DNA of 64,000 bases from Streptomyces sp. P3. GTDB taxonomy: Bacteria; Actinomycetota; Actinomycetes; Streptomycetales; Streptomycetaceae. Made by a program: the position numbers and the translations under genes. Numbering within the stretch: position 1 is the stretch's first letter; every line of letters starts with the position of its first letter. The stretch is taken from the NCBI GenBank assembly GCA_016893485.2, contig JAFEKX020000001.1:2480001-2544000 (forward strand), read 5' to 3'. This document shows positions 18,158 to 27,378 of the stretch, piece after piece. The notes under the pieces are model-generated. The model saw nothing but the letters and a program-made list of their open reading frames with translations, was not told the origin of the DNA and did not search any database.

Positions 18158-18485
18158 CCCACACCGCGCGGACGTCCTCCCAACAGCGGCCGGTGAGCCG
18201 TACGGTCTGCGCCGGGCCCGCGTCGGTCGCGATGCCGTCGCTGTCGATGTCCCACCAGCGGTCGCACTCGATGTGCAGGCTGACGCGGTCGGTCCGGGGG
18301 TACGGGTTGTGGCAGTACGCGATCACGTGCGAGCCGTGGACGGCGGTGCGGCAGTCGGCGCCGAACAGCTGGGGCGCGGCCGGTTTTCTTACCTCCACGC
18401 GTGCGTGGGGCATCGCCTCGTACGCCAGGGAGATGACGAGCGCGACGGCGGCGGTCACTGAGGCCAGGCTGCGGAACAGGCGCAC
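18132..18485 (-). CDS. hypothetical secreted or anchored protein
   Basis: This 117-residue protein starts at a GTG at 18485 with GAGGAGG eight bases upstream. Its N-terminal hydrophobic stretch (LASVTAAVALVISLAYEA) looks like a signal peptide or anchor. The mature part has four cysteines (DCRTAV, YCHNPY, ECDRWW, RCWEDV) that could form two disulfides, in keeping with export. No family is recognised. It overlaps the end of the convergent GntR gene by 26 bp. Confidence 0.6.
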   Translation of the reverse strand: MRLFRSLASVTAAVALVISLAYEAMPHARVEVRKPAAPQLFGADCRTAVHGSHVIAYCHNPYPRTDRVSLHIECDRWWDIDSDGIATDAGPAQTVRLTGRCWEDVRAVWVSHQKRAS

Positions 18486-18596
18486 AAGGGGAACCTCCTC
18501 GGCGGTGCTGGGGAGGACATCGCGTGGTGAACGCGTAATCCAGGGTGCGCAGTTGTCCCCGGTCCCCGCCCGGCCGGGTGGGCCGAACGGGTGACG

Positions 18597-18636
18597 CGGA
18601 AAGGGCCCGCACCCTGTCCGGCGCGGGCCCTTTCCG
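18597..18636. terminator. terminator downstream of fabI
   Basis: Arms CGGAAAGGGCCCGC and GCGGGCCCTTTCCG pair perfectly around a twelve-base loop. The element follows the leftward fabG-fabI operon by 17 bp. Confidence 0.88.
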
Positions 18637-18652
18637 TGCTTCCGTGGCGGTG

Positions 18653-19418
18653 TTACGCGCCGATGGCGTGCAGGCCGCCGTCGACGTGGACGATCTCGCC
18701 GGTGGTCTTCGGGAACCAGTCGCTCAGCAGGGCGACGATGGCCTTGCCGGCCGGCTCCGGGTCGTTGAGGTCCCACTCCAGGGGGAGCGGTTGTCCCACA
18801 CGGAGGCCAGCTCGCTGAAGCCCGGGATGGACTTGGCGGCCATCGAGCCGAGCGGGCCGGCGGAGACGAGGTTGCAGCGGATGTTCTGCTTGCCCAGGTC
18901 GCGGGCGAGGTAGCGGCTGGTGGCCTCCAGGGCGGCCTTGGCCGGGCCCATCCAGTCGTACTGCGGCCACGCGAAGGACGCGTCGAAGGTGAGGCCGACG
19001 ACCGAGCCGCCGTTCTGCATCAGCGGCAGGCAGGCCGTGGTCAACGACTTCAGGGAGAACGCCGAGACGTGCATCGCCGTGGCGACCGACTCGAACGGCG
19101 TGTTCAGGAAGTTGCCGCCGAGCGCGTCCGCGGGCGCGAACCCGATGGAGTGCACGACACCGTCCAGGCCCCCAGCTCCTCGCCCACGACGTCGGCGAGG
19201 CGCGCCAGGTGCTCGTCGTTGGTGACGTCGAGCTCGATGACCTTGGTGGGCTTCGGGAGCTTCTTGGCGATGCGCTCGGTCAGCGTGGGCCGCGGGAACG
19301 CGGTCAGGATGATCTCGGCGCCCTGCTCCTGGGCCTGCTTCGCGGCGTGGAAGGCGATGGAGGACTCCAGCAGCACACCGGAGATCAGGACGCGCTTGCC
19401 CTCGAGGATTCCGCTCAT
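18653..19418 (-). CDS. fabI: enoyl-[acyl-carrier-protein] reductase
   Basis: FabI reduces the trans-2-enoyl-ACP double bond with NADH, the last reductive step of type II fatty acid synthesis. The N-terminus MSGILEGKRVLISGVLLESS is the usual cofactor-binding start. The active-site helix contains YDWMGPAKAALEATSRYLAR (Tyr and Lys spaced Y-x6-K), and the C-terminus reads VHVDGGLHAIGA. Two indels near 19168 and 18790 interrupt it; the corrected protein is about 255 residues, normal for the family. It begins six bases after the fabG stop, so the two form one operon and act in successive elongation steps. Isoniazid/triclosan-type inhibitors target this family. Confidence 0.94.
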
Positions 19419-19423
19419 GGTGA

Positions 19424-20128
19424 TCAGTGACCCATTCCCAGTCCGCCGTCTACGGGGATGACGGCTCCAGTGATGTACGAGGCGTCGTCCGAGGCGAGGA
19501 ACCGCACCGTCGCGGCGACCTCCTCGGGCTGCGCGTACCGGCCCAGCGGCACCTGCTTCATGATCGCGTCGCGCTGCTCGTCGGTGAGCGCCTTGGTCAT
19601 GTCGGTGTCCACGAAGCCGGGCGCGACGACGTTGAAGGTGATGTTGCGCGAGCCCAGCTCACGGGCGAGGGAGCGCGCGAAGCCGACCAGGGCGGCCTTG
19701 GAGGCGGCGTAGTTCGACTGACCGGGGCCGCCCATCAGGCCGACGACCGAGGAGATCAGGACGACACGGCCCTTCTTGGCGCGCAGCATCGCGCGGTTGG
19801 CGCGCTTGACGACGCGGAAGGTGCCGGTCAGGTTGGTGTCGATGACCGAGGTGAAGTCCTCCTCGGTCATGCGCATGAGGAGCTGGTCCTTGGTGACGCC
19901 GGCGTTGGCGATCAGGACCTCGACCGGGCCGTGCTCGGCCTCGATCTCCTTGTAGGCCTGCTCCACCTGCTCCGGGTCGGTGATGTCGCACTTGACGGCC
20001 AGGAAGCCGGCCGGCGGCTCACCCGAGCGGTATGTGATGGCGACCTTGTCGCCGGCGTCGGCGAATGCGCGGGCGATGGCGAGGCCGATGCCCCGGTTGC
20101 CTCCGGTGACGAGAACCGAGCGGCTCAA
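19424..20128 (-). CDS. fabG: 3-oxoacyl-[acyl-carrier-protein] reductase
   Basis: FabG reduces 3-ketoacyl-ACP to 3-hydroxyacyl-ACP with NADPH. The intact 234-residue protein shows TGGNRGIG (8-15), the NAG motif in LIANAGVTKDQLLM, the serine strand VVLISSVVGLMG and the active-site YAASKAALVGFA. The start is taken at a TTG at 20128 following AAGGGTGATCC, because the family start (SRSVLVTGGNRGIG) lies there; upstream codons are unconserved. It leads the fabG-fabI operon. A perfect hairpin GTCCGCCG-CGTC-CGGCGGAC (20208-20227) lies in its probable leader. Confidence 0.93.
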   Translation of the reverse strand: MSRSVLVTGGNRGIGLAIARAFADAGDKVAITYRSGEPPAGFLAVKCDITDPEQVEQAYKEIEAEHGPVEVLIANAGVTKDQLLMRMTEEDFTSVIDTNLTGTFRVVKRANRAMLRAKKGRVVLISSVVGLMGGPGQSNYAASKAALVGFARSLARELGSRNITFNVVAPGFVDTDMTKALTDEQRDAIMKQVPLGRYAQPEEVAATVRFLASDDASYITGAVIPVDGGLGMGH

Positions 20129-20368
20129 CGGATCACCCTTTCGATAGCGGTTCTGCACACCTGCCAGATACACCTGGTTGACAGGCGGCTTTATCGAAAA
20201 CCTATCGGTCCGCCGCGTCCGGCGGACAATCGGGCACCGACAGTGGCTTACGGGACTCGCTGTCGGGTCCCTACAGAAAGTGCCGACGCAGCGCGGAAAC
20301 GTGTGGTCCCCGCACCCGCTCGCGCGACATGATCGGACCCGACAGGCCACGACAGCAGGGAGACCTCC

Positions 20369-21890
20369 GTGCCTCATTCCATCGACGAAGCCTTCACGGC
20401 GCTTCCGCTACGCGCTCTGGCCGACGCCGCCGCACGCGCGCGCGTGCGCTCGGGGCCGAGCACGCGGACTTCCGGTTCGAGCGGGTGCGCAGCGCGTCCT
20501 GGCGGCTGCGGGACGCGCGCCCGGCCGGTACGTCGGACACCACCGACCTCGGGTACGCGGTGCGGGTCGTGCACGGCGGCACCTGGGGGTTCGCCTCGGG
20601 CGTCGACCTGAGTCTGGACGCCGCCGCCAAGGTCGCCTCCCAGGCGGTGGCGATGGCGAAGCTCTCCGCTCAGGTGATCAAGGCGGCCGGGTCGGACGAG
20701 CGGGTCGAGCTGGCCGCCGAGCCGGTGCACGAGGAGCGGACCTGGATCTCGTCGTACGAGATCGATCCGTTCTCGGTGCCCGACGAGGAGAAGGCGGGGC
20801 TGCTCGCGGAGTGGAGTGCCCGGCTGCTGGCGGCGGACGGCGTCAACCACGTGGACGCGTCGCTGCTCACCGTGCACGAGAACAAGTTCTACGCCGACAC
20901 CGCGGGCACCGTGACCACGCAGCAACGGGTACGGCTGCACCCGCAGTTGAACGCCGTGTCGGTCGACGAGTCGACCGGTGAGTTCGACTCCATGCGCACC
21001 ATCGCGCCGCCCGTGGGCCGCGGCTGGGAGTACCTCACGGGCACCGGCTGGGACTGGGACGGCGAGCTGGAGCGGATCCCCGAACTGCTCGCCGAGAAGA
21101 TGCGGGCACCGAGCGTCGAGGCGGGCCTGTACGACCTCGTCGTCGACCCGTCCAACCTCTGGCTGACGATCCACGAGTCCATCGGCCACGCCACCGAACT
21201 GGACCGCGCGCTCGGCTACGAGGCCGCCTATGCCGGCACGTCCTTCGCGACCTTCGACAAGCTGAACAAGCTGAAGTACGGCTCCGAGCGGATGAACGTC
21301 ACCGGCGACCGCACCGCCGAACACGGCCTCGCGACCATCGGCTACGACGACGAGGGCGTCGAGGGCCAGTCCTGGGACCTGGTCAAGGACGGCACCCTGG
21401 TGGGCTACCAACTCGACCGCCGTATCGCCAAGTTGACCGGCTTCGAGCGCTCGAACGGCTGCGCGTACGCCGACTCCCCGGCCATGTGCCGGTGCAGCGC
21501 ATGGCCAACGTGTCGCTCCAGCCCGACCCGGCGGGACTGTCCACGGAGGATCTGATCGGCGGGGTCGACCGCGGGATCTACGTGGTCGGCGACCGGTCGT
21601 GGTCGATCGACATGCAGCGCTACAACTTCCAGTTCACCGGGCAGCGGTTCTTCAGGATCGAGAACGGCCGGATCACCGGGCAGCTGAAGGACGTCGCCTA
21701 CCAGGCGACGACCACCGACTTCTGGGGCTCCATGGCGGCCGTCGGCGGCCCGCAGACCTACGTCCTGGGCGGCGCCTTCAGCTGCGGCAAGGCCCAGCCG
21801 GGCCAGGTCGCCTCGGTGTCCCACGGCTGCCCGTCCGCCCTCTTCACGGGCGTCAACATCCTCAACACCACCCAGGAGGCCGGTCGATGA
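20369..21890 (+). CDS. tldD: TldD-like metallopeptidase
   Basis: TldD and its partner TldE/PmbA form a zinc protease that degrades unfolded peptides and trims modified peptide precursors in other bacteria. The metal site is visible in LTIHESIGHATELDRAL (HExxGH type). The conserved FYADTAGTVTTQQ, YDDEGVEGQSWDLVKDG and C-terminal GGPQTYVLGGAFSCGKAQPG are also present. Indels near 20452 and 21484 break the frame; corrected length is about 507 residues. The GTG start at 20369 follows AGGGAG. Its stop overlaps the ATG of the partner gene (ATGA), consistent with the two proteins assembling together. Confidence 0.92.
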
Positions 21891-23279
21891 GTCCTCGTAC
21901 GAACAAGCCGCACGAGATCGTCGAGCGCGCCCTCGAACTCTCCCGGGCCGACGGCTGTGTCGTCATCGCCGACGAGCAGTCGACCGCCAACCTCCGCTGG
22001 GCGGGCAACGCGCTGACCACGAACGGCGTCACGCGCGGGCGCACGCTCACCGTCATCGCGACCGTCGACGGCAAGGAGGGCACCGCCTCGGGGTCGTGTC
22101 CCGGTCCGCCGTCACCCCGGAGGAGCTGGAGCCGCTGGTGCGGGCCGCCGAGGCCGCCGCGCGCGGGGCCGCGCCCGCCGAGGACGCACAGCCGCTCGTC
22201 ACGGACGTACCCCAGTCGCCCGACTTCACGGACGGCCCCGCCGAGACGTCCTCCACGGTGTTCGCCGACTTCGCTCCGGCGCTCGGCGAATCGTTCGCAC
22301 GCGCGCGTGCGGGCGGCCGTGAGCTGTACGGCTTCGCCTATCACGAACTGGTCTCCAGCTACCTGGGTACGTCGACCGGGCTCCGCCTGCGCCATGACCA
22401 GCCCAACGGCACCCTGGAGCTGAACGCCAAGTCCCCGGACCGTACGCGCTCGGCCTGGGCCGGCCGCTCGACCCGGGACTTCAAGGACGTCGACCCGGCC
22501 GCGCTGGACGCCGAACTGGCCGTACGACTGGGCTGGGCGGAGCGGAGGATCGAGCTGCCCGCCGGGCGGTACGAGACGCTGCTGCCGCCCACGGCCGTCG
22601 CGGACCTGCTGATCTACCAGATGTGGTCGGCGTCGGGCCGGGACGCGGTCGAGGGCGCACAGTGTTCTCCAAGCCCGGCAGCGGCACCCGCGTCGGCGAG
22701 AAGCTCACCGAGCTGCCGCTGTCGCTGCGCAGCGACCCGAACGAACCGGGCCTGGAATCCGCCCCGTTCGTGCTCGCGCACAGCTCCGGCGGCGACCAGT
22801 CGGTGTTCGACAACGGGCTGCCGCTGGCCGCCACCGACTGGGTGCGCGACGGCGAGCTCCAGCATCTGCTGACCAGCCGGCACAGCGCGGGTCTCACCGG
22901 GCTGCCGGTGGCGCCGGCGATCGACAACCTGATCCTGAGCGGGGGCGAGGACCGCTCCCTGGAGGAGATGGTGGCGAGCACCGAGCGCGGGCTGCTGCTG
23001 ACCTGCCTCTGGTACATCCGCGAGGTCGACCCGGCGACGCTGCTGCTCACCGGGCTGACCCGGGACGGCGTCTACCTCGTCGAGAACGGCGAGGTCGCGG
23101 GTGAGGTGAACAACTTCCGGTTCAACGAGTCGCCGGTCGACCTGCTGGGCCGGGCCACCGAGGCGGGGCGGACGGAGAAGACGCTGCCTCGAGAGTGGAG
23201 CGACTGGTTCACCAGGGCCGCGATGCCCGCGCTGCGGGTGCCGGACTTCAATATGAGCTCTGTCAGTCAGGGCGTATAA
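21887..23279 (+). CDS. pmbA: TldE/PmbA-like metallopeptidase partner subunit
   Basis: This is the partner of the preceding TldD, about 464 residues after correcting indels near 22090 and 22660. It starts MSPRTNKPHEIVERALELSR and keeps the family layout (DEQSTANLRWAGNALTTNG, GRYETLLPPTAVADLLIYQM, LIENGEVAGEV-like YLVENGEVAGEVNNFRFNES) but has no HExxH, as expected for the non-catalytic TldE half. It is coupled to tldD by a four-base overlap. The tyrS gene follows after 45 bp with its own strong ribosome site, so read-through into tyrS is possible. Confidence 0.9.
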
Positions 23280-23324
23280 CCTCGTACCTGATCCACGAGA
23301 CCATCCCAAGGAGATACGAGAACC

Positions 23325-24593
23325 GTGACGGACATCGTCGACGAGCTGAAGTGGCGGGGCCTGTTCGCCCTGTCCACTGACGAAGATGCTTTGCGCAAGG
23401 CGCTCGCGGACGGTCCCGTCACGTTCTATTGCGGCTTCGATCCGACGGCGCCCTCGCTCCACCTCGGTCACCTGGTGCAGGTGCTCACCGTGCGCCGGCT
23501 CCAGCAGGCCGGTCACCGGCCGCTGGCGCTGGTCGGCGGGGCCACGGGCCAGATCGGCGACCCCCGCCCGACGGCGGAGCGCACGTTGAACGACCCGGAG
23601 ACGGTGGCCGGCTGGGTCCAGCGGCTGCGCCGGCAGATCGAGCCGTTCCTGTCCTTCGAGGGCGAGAACGCCGCGGTGATGGTGAACAACCTCGACTGGA
23701 CGGCGAACCTCTCCGCGATCGAGTTCCTCCGCGACATCGGCAAGCACTTCCGCGTCAACAAGATGCTCGCGAAGGACTCCGTCGCCAAGCGCCTGGACTC
23801 CGACCAGGGCATCAGCTACACGGAGTTCAGCTACCAGATCCTCCAGGGCATGGACTTCCTGCAGCTCTACCGCAGGTACGGCTGCACGCTCCAGCAGGGC
23901 GGCAGCGACCAGTGGGGCAACCTCACGGCGGGCCTGGACCTGATCCACCGCCTGGAGCCGGACGCCACGGTCCACGCCTACGGCACCCCGCTGATGACCA
24001 AGGCCGACGGCACGAAGTTCAGCAAGTCCGAGGGCACCGCCATCTGGCTCGACCCGGAGATGACCACGCCGTACGCGTTCTACCAGTTCTGGCTGAACAC
24101 GGACGACCGGGACATCTCCACGTACGCGCGCATGCTGTCCTTCAAGTCCCGTGCGGAGCTTGAGGAGTTGGAGCAGCAGACCGCCGAGCGTCCGCAGGCC
24201 CGTGCCGCGCAGCGCGCGCTGGCCGAGGAGCTGACGACGCTGGTGCACGGCGCCGAGCAGACGGCCGCGGTGACCGCCGCGTCCCGGGCGCTCTTCGGAC
24301 AGGGTGAGCTGGCGGAGCTGGACGAGAAGACGCTGGCCGCGTCGCTCTCCGAGGTGCCGCATGTCCAGGTCGCCGAGCTCGGTCCCGTCGTCGATCTGTT
24401 CGCCGAGGTGGGGCTGGTGGCGAGCAAGTCCGCTGCGCGGCGGACCGTGAAGGAGGGCGGGGCGTACGTGAACAACGTGAAGGTCGCGGCCGAGGACGCG
24501 GTTCCTTCGAAGGAGGATCTGCTGCACGGGCGGTGGCTGGTGCTGCGGCGGGGCAAGAAGAATCTGGCCGCGGTCGAGGTGACTGGAGCGTAG
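23325..24593 (+). CDS. tyrS: tyrosyl-tRNA synthetase
   Basis: This intact 422-residue class I synthetase charges tRNA-Tyr. The HIGH-type motif HLGHL is at residues 46-50, and the KMSKS-type motif is KFSKS in [11 protein letters not shown]. The tyrosine-binding [18 protein letters not shown] block lies between them. The C-terminal S4 RNA-binding domain (about 350-420) shows [20 protein letters not shown]. The start is a GTG at 23325 with AAGGAG placed eleven bases upstream. It is one of the few long genes here free of indels. Confidence 0.97.
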   Translation: MTDIVDELKWRGLFALSTDEDALRKALADGPVTFYCGFDPTAPSLHLGHLVQVLTVRRLQQAGHRPLALVGGATGQIGDPRPTAERTLNDPETVAGWVQRLRRQIEPFLSFEGENAAVMVNNLDWTANLSAIEFLRDIGKHFRVNKMLAKDSVAKRLDSDQGISYTEFSYQILQGMDFLQLYRRYGCTLQQGGSDQWGNLTAGLDLIHRLEPDATVHAYGTPLMTKADGTKFSKSEGTAIWLDPEMTTPYAFYQFWLNTDDRDISTYARMLSFKSRAELEELEQQTAERPQARAAQRALAEELTTLVHGAEQTAAVTAASRALFGQGELAELDEKTLAASLSEVPHVQVAELGPVVDLFAEVGLVASKSAARRTVKEGGAYVNNVKVAAEDAVPSKEDLLHGRWLVLRRGKKNLAAVEVTGA

Positions 24594-24700
24594 GCGCCAA
24601 GGGGGCGCGGGGGCTGTGCGATCTGCCGGTCCGCTGTGGCTGGTCGCGCCACGCGGCCAAGCCGCACATCGATACAGCCCCCGCGCCTCTTTGGGGCGCT
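24594..24700. repeat. dispersed palindromic intergenic repeat after tyrS
   Basis: Outer arms GGCGCGGGGGCTGT (24604) and ACAGCCCCCGCGCC (24674) are perfectly complementary. The interior carries GTGGCTGGTCGCGCCACGCG and GCCGCACATCGAT, words I recognise from a frequent Streptomyces intergenic repeat. It also serves as a plausible terminator between the convergent tyrS and GlsB-like genes. Confidence 0.75.
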
Positions 24701-24704
24701 GCTC

Positions 24705-24983
24705 CTAAGCTCGTTGCTTGTTCTTGCCGATCGTCGCCATGTACGCCATGTCGACGACGAAGACGATGATGACCGCGGCCACGAGCTGGAACGCGTGGCG
24801 GCTCCAGTCGATGCCGCTGGTGGCGGCGACGCCGGCCGCTCGGGCGATCGCGTTGCCGACGATGGCGCCGAGAATGCCGCAAATGGTGGTCAGCCAGAGG
24901 GGACTGTGCTGCTTGCCCGGGATGATCGCCTTCGCGATCAGGCCCAGCACGAATCCCACGATGATGGCCCACAACCAGCCCAT
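24705..24983 (-). CDS. GlsB/YeaQ/YmgE family stress-response membrane protein
   Basis: This is a 92-residue transglycosylase-associated (YeaQ-type) protein with three hydrophobic segments. MGWLWAIIVGFVLGLIAKAI leads into the family signature IIPGKQHSPLWLTTICGILG, followed by VGNAIARAAGV and a C-terminal span FQLVAAVIIVFVVDMAYMA. Members are general stress-linked inner-membrane proteins of unknown mechanism. The ATG at 24983 follows AAGGAGGCAGCC, an ideal ribosome site. Confidence 0.9.
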   Translation of the reverse strand: MGWLWAIIVGFVLGLIAKAIIPGKQHSPLWLTTICGILGAIVGNAIARAAGVAATSGIDWSRHAFQLVAAVIIVFVVDMAYMATIGKNKQRA

Positions 24984-25229
24984 GGCTGCCTCCTTGTACG
25001 GCTCTACGCGAGCATTACGCCAAGTGTGGGTCCGGTCGCGGTACGGCGCATGTCGGGTGGGGCCGTACGTGTAACGGCGCAGTCCGGTCACCGTGACCGG
25101 AGGTCCCCGGTCTCGAAGGCGGCGGAGGCGCGGCGTAACGTAGGACGTGTCGGGGCCCCGTTCCCGGATCGGGTGCGGACCGGGGTTGCGGGCCGGTGAG
25201 AGTCCGATGCGGGCGGATGGTGGAATGTG

Positions 25230-25628
25230 ATGCGGAAGCTGCACGGCGAAGGCAACGCCCAGGTGTTCCGGATCACCGGAGCCCGGACGGGACTCGCGGA
25301 GGACATCCGCGGGCGGCAGCGCCGCTACATCATCTCGATGTCGATCCGTACGGTGTCGGTGATCCTCGCCTGCGCGCTGTGGAACGTCGAACGGCACGTC
25401 GCGATCGTCGCGCTGGTGCTCGGTGTGCTCCTCCCCTATGTCGCCGTGGTGATCGCGAACGCCGGGCGGGAGAACGCGCCGGGGCTTCCGTCCACATTCG
25501 TCACCACCCCGCTGCGGCCGATGATCGCGCCGCCGAGGTCGGACGAGGCGTTCACGGGAGCCGTCCCGGAAGAGGTCGTGACCGAGCCGGCGCCGGGCGC
25601 GGGAGGCGAACCGTACGACCGGTCGTGA
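25230..25628 (+). CDS. DUF3099 membrane protein
   Basis: This intact protein of about 132 residues contains the DUF3099 pattern: FRITGARTGLAEDIRGRQRR followed by two hydrophobic spans (TVSVILACALW and VAIVALVLGVLLPYVAVVIA) and NAGRE. The C-terminal third is Pro/Glu-rich and probably disordered. The ATG at 25230 follows a GTG at 25227, and either could be the start. The function is unknown; the family is restricted to actinobacteria. Confidence 0.85.
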   Translation: MRKLHGEGNAQVFRITGARTGLAEDIRGRQRRYIISMSIRTVSVILACALWNVERHVAIVALVLGVLLPYVAVVIANAGRENAPGLPSTFVTTPLRPMIAPPRSDEAFTGAVPEEVVTEPAPGAGGEPYDRS

Positions 25629-25772
25629 CCAAGGCGGAGGCGTCCGAACCGGAAGCCGAGGCCTCGCCAAGCTCAAGAAAAGCTCAGATCAATCATGTTG
25701 TTCCGGTGCCGGGCGGCCGGTGACCCGTGACATACTTCGTACGCGCTCCGCATCCCCGTCGGAGCGACGGAC

Positions 25773-25809
25773 CGACGCCGGGCAGCTCCCCCGTGGCTGC
25801 TCGGCGTCG
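25773..25809. terminator. hairpin terminator in the gap after the DUF3099 gene
   Basis: CGACGCCGGGCAGC pairs with GCTGCTCGGCGTCG across a nine-base loop, followed by CCTTTG. The 314-bp gap from 25629 to 25942 otherwise contains an A-rich start (AAGCTCAAGAAAAGCTCAG) and a possible -10-like CATACT near 25732, with no gene seen. Confidence 0.75.
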
Positions 25810-25942
25810 CCTTTGAGGCCCCCGCAGCACCCTCCGGAGCCGGCCTCGTATCCCCCCCGGTTGGTCAAGCCAGATGCTGGTGTCGGGACGCCGGGTGACC
25901 GCGGGGAACGGCCGACGTACGGGCTCGGTTAGGGTCGGGCGC

Positions 25943-26182
25943 GTGATTCTGAACGCCGCCGGCTCCGATCCCGTCTCCCCGATCTGCTCCGCCAAGGGGT
26001 GCCGTGCCGCTGCCGTGTGGGTGCTGGCGTGGAACAACCCGAAACTGCACACACCGGAGCGACGCAAGACCTGGCTCGCGTGCGAGGAGCACCGCGAGCA
26101 CCTGTCCCAATTCCTCGGTGTACGGGGCTTCTTGAAGGACGTCGTCAGCTTCGAGGACTGGGAAGACCCCGAGACCCCTTAG
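25943..26182 (+). CDS. conserved actinobacterial hypothetical protein, 79 aa
   Basis: This intact small protein has the start VILNAAGSDPVSPICSAKGC. It carries two cysteine pairs (ICSAKGC and the single CEEHREHL), several histidines and a WVLAWNNPKLHTPERRKTWL block, suggesting a small zinc-bound fold. The GTG at 25943 is used because the conserved-looking part begins there and an earlier in-frame extension is poor. It is convergent with moaA, 24 bp apart. The function is unknown. Confidence 0.7.
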   Translation: MILNAAGSDPVSPICSAKGCRAAAVWVLAWNNPKLHTPERRKTWLACEEHREHLSQFLGVRGFLKDVVSFEDWEDPETP

Positions 26183-26206
26183 GACCCTCTCGCCTACGAC
26201 GGCCAC

Positions 26207-27195
26207 TCAGCCGCCGATCGCCGACATCGGGCGGTCAGGCTGCAGGAACGACGGATCGTCCAGACCCGAGCCCGCCTTCTTGCCCCACATCGCCTCGCGC
26301 CAGATGCGGGCGATCTCCGCGTCCGGGGCGTCCGAGCGCAGGGCGGTGCGGAGGCTGGTCTCCTCGCGGGCGAACAGGCAGTTGCGTATCTGGCCGTCGG
26401 CCGTGAGGCGGGTGCGGTCGCAGGCCGCGCAGAACGGGCGGGTGACCGAGGCGATGACGCCCACGCGGTGCGGGCCGCCGTCCACGGTCCAGCGCTCGGC
26501 CGGGGCGGAACCGCGCTCGCCGCCGTGCTCGGGGTCAGCTCGAAGCGGGTGCGGAGGGAGGCGAGGATGTCGCCCGCCGTGACCATGCCGTCGCGCTTCC
26601 AGCCGTGTTGGGCGTCCAGGGGCATCTGCTCGATGAAGCGCAGTTCGTAGTCGTGCTCCACGGCCCAGGCCAGCAGGTCCGGGGCCTCGTCGGCGTTGAG
26701 CCCCGGCATCAGCACCGAGTTGATTTTCACCGGGGTCAGGCCCGCGTCGTGGGCGGCTTCTAGGCCCTCGATGACGTCCTTGTGGCGGTCGCGGCGGGTG
26801 AGGGTCTTGAAGACGTCGGCGCGCAGGGTGTCCAGCGAGACGTTGACCCGGTCCAGGCCCGCCTTCTTCAGGGCGGCCGCCGTGCGCTTGAGGCCGATGC
26901 CGTTGGTGGTGATCGACATCCGGGGGCGGGGCTCCAGGGCCGCGACCCGCTCGACGATGCCGACCAGGCCGGGGCGCAGCAGGGGCTCGCCGCCGGTGAA
27001 GCGGACCTCCTCGATGCCGAGGGAGGTGACCGCGATGTCGATCAGGCGGACGATCTCGTCGTCCGTGAGGAGGTCGGGCTTTGCCAGCCACTGCAGGCCC
27101 TCCTCGGGCATGCAGTACGTGCACCGGAGGTTGCATCGATCGGTCAGCGAGACCCGCAGGTCGGTGGCTACCCGGCCATAGGTGTCGATCAGCAT
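26207..27195 (-). CDS. moaA: GTP 3',8-cyclase (molybdenum cofactor synthesis)
   Basis: MoaA is a radical-SAM enzyme that rearranges GTP in the first step of molybdopterin synthesis. The N-terminal cluster motif CNLRCTYC is at residues 21-28, the SAM-binding [12 protein letters not shown] follows, and the second iron-sulfur site appears as [20 protein letters not shown] with a further cysteine. The C-terminal Gly-Gly of the family is retained (MSAIGG). One indel near 26520 separates the barrel from the C-terminal cluster domain; corrected length is about 329. The ATG at 27195 follows GAGGGAGGGG, which decides between it and an upstream ATG. Confidence 0.95.
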
Positions 27196-27297
27196 GTGTG
27201 CCCCCTCCCTCGTTTCGGATCGCATGTTTTCCGACACCTGCGAGCCTACGCGACACCACTGACAACGAGGGCGGCCCGATCCCACGAGGTACGGCAC

Positions 27298-27327
27298 GGC
27301 CGCGTCGTAGGGATCTACGACGCGGCC
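27298..27327. terminator. terminator after the symporter operon
   Basis: GGCCGCGTCGTAG and CTACGACGCGGCC pair perfectly around GGAT. It lies 52 bp past the symporter stop and isolates the operon from moaA downstream. Confidence 0.88.
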
Positions 27328-27378
27328 GTCGGCGTGGGGGACCGCGTGGGGGGACGCAGAGGGACCGGGCGGGGCCGG

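Noticed and set aside
22614..24527. Long open frame on the minus strand opposite tyrS (over 600 codons)
   Set aside because: It is antisense to a clearly conserved tyrS. Its Arg/Gly/His-rich translation matches no family and the openness follows from high GC content.
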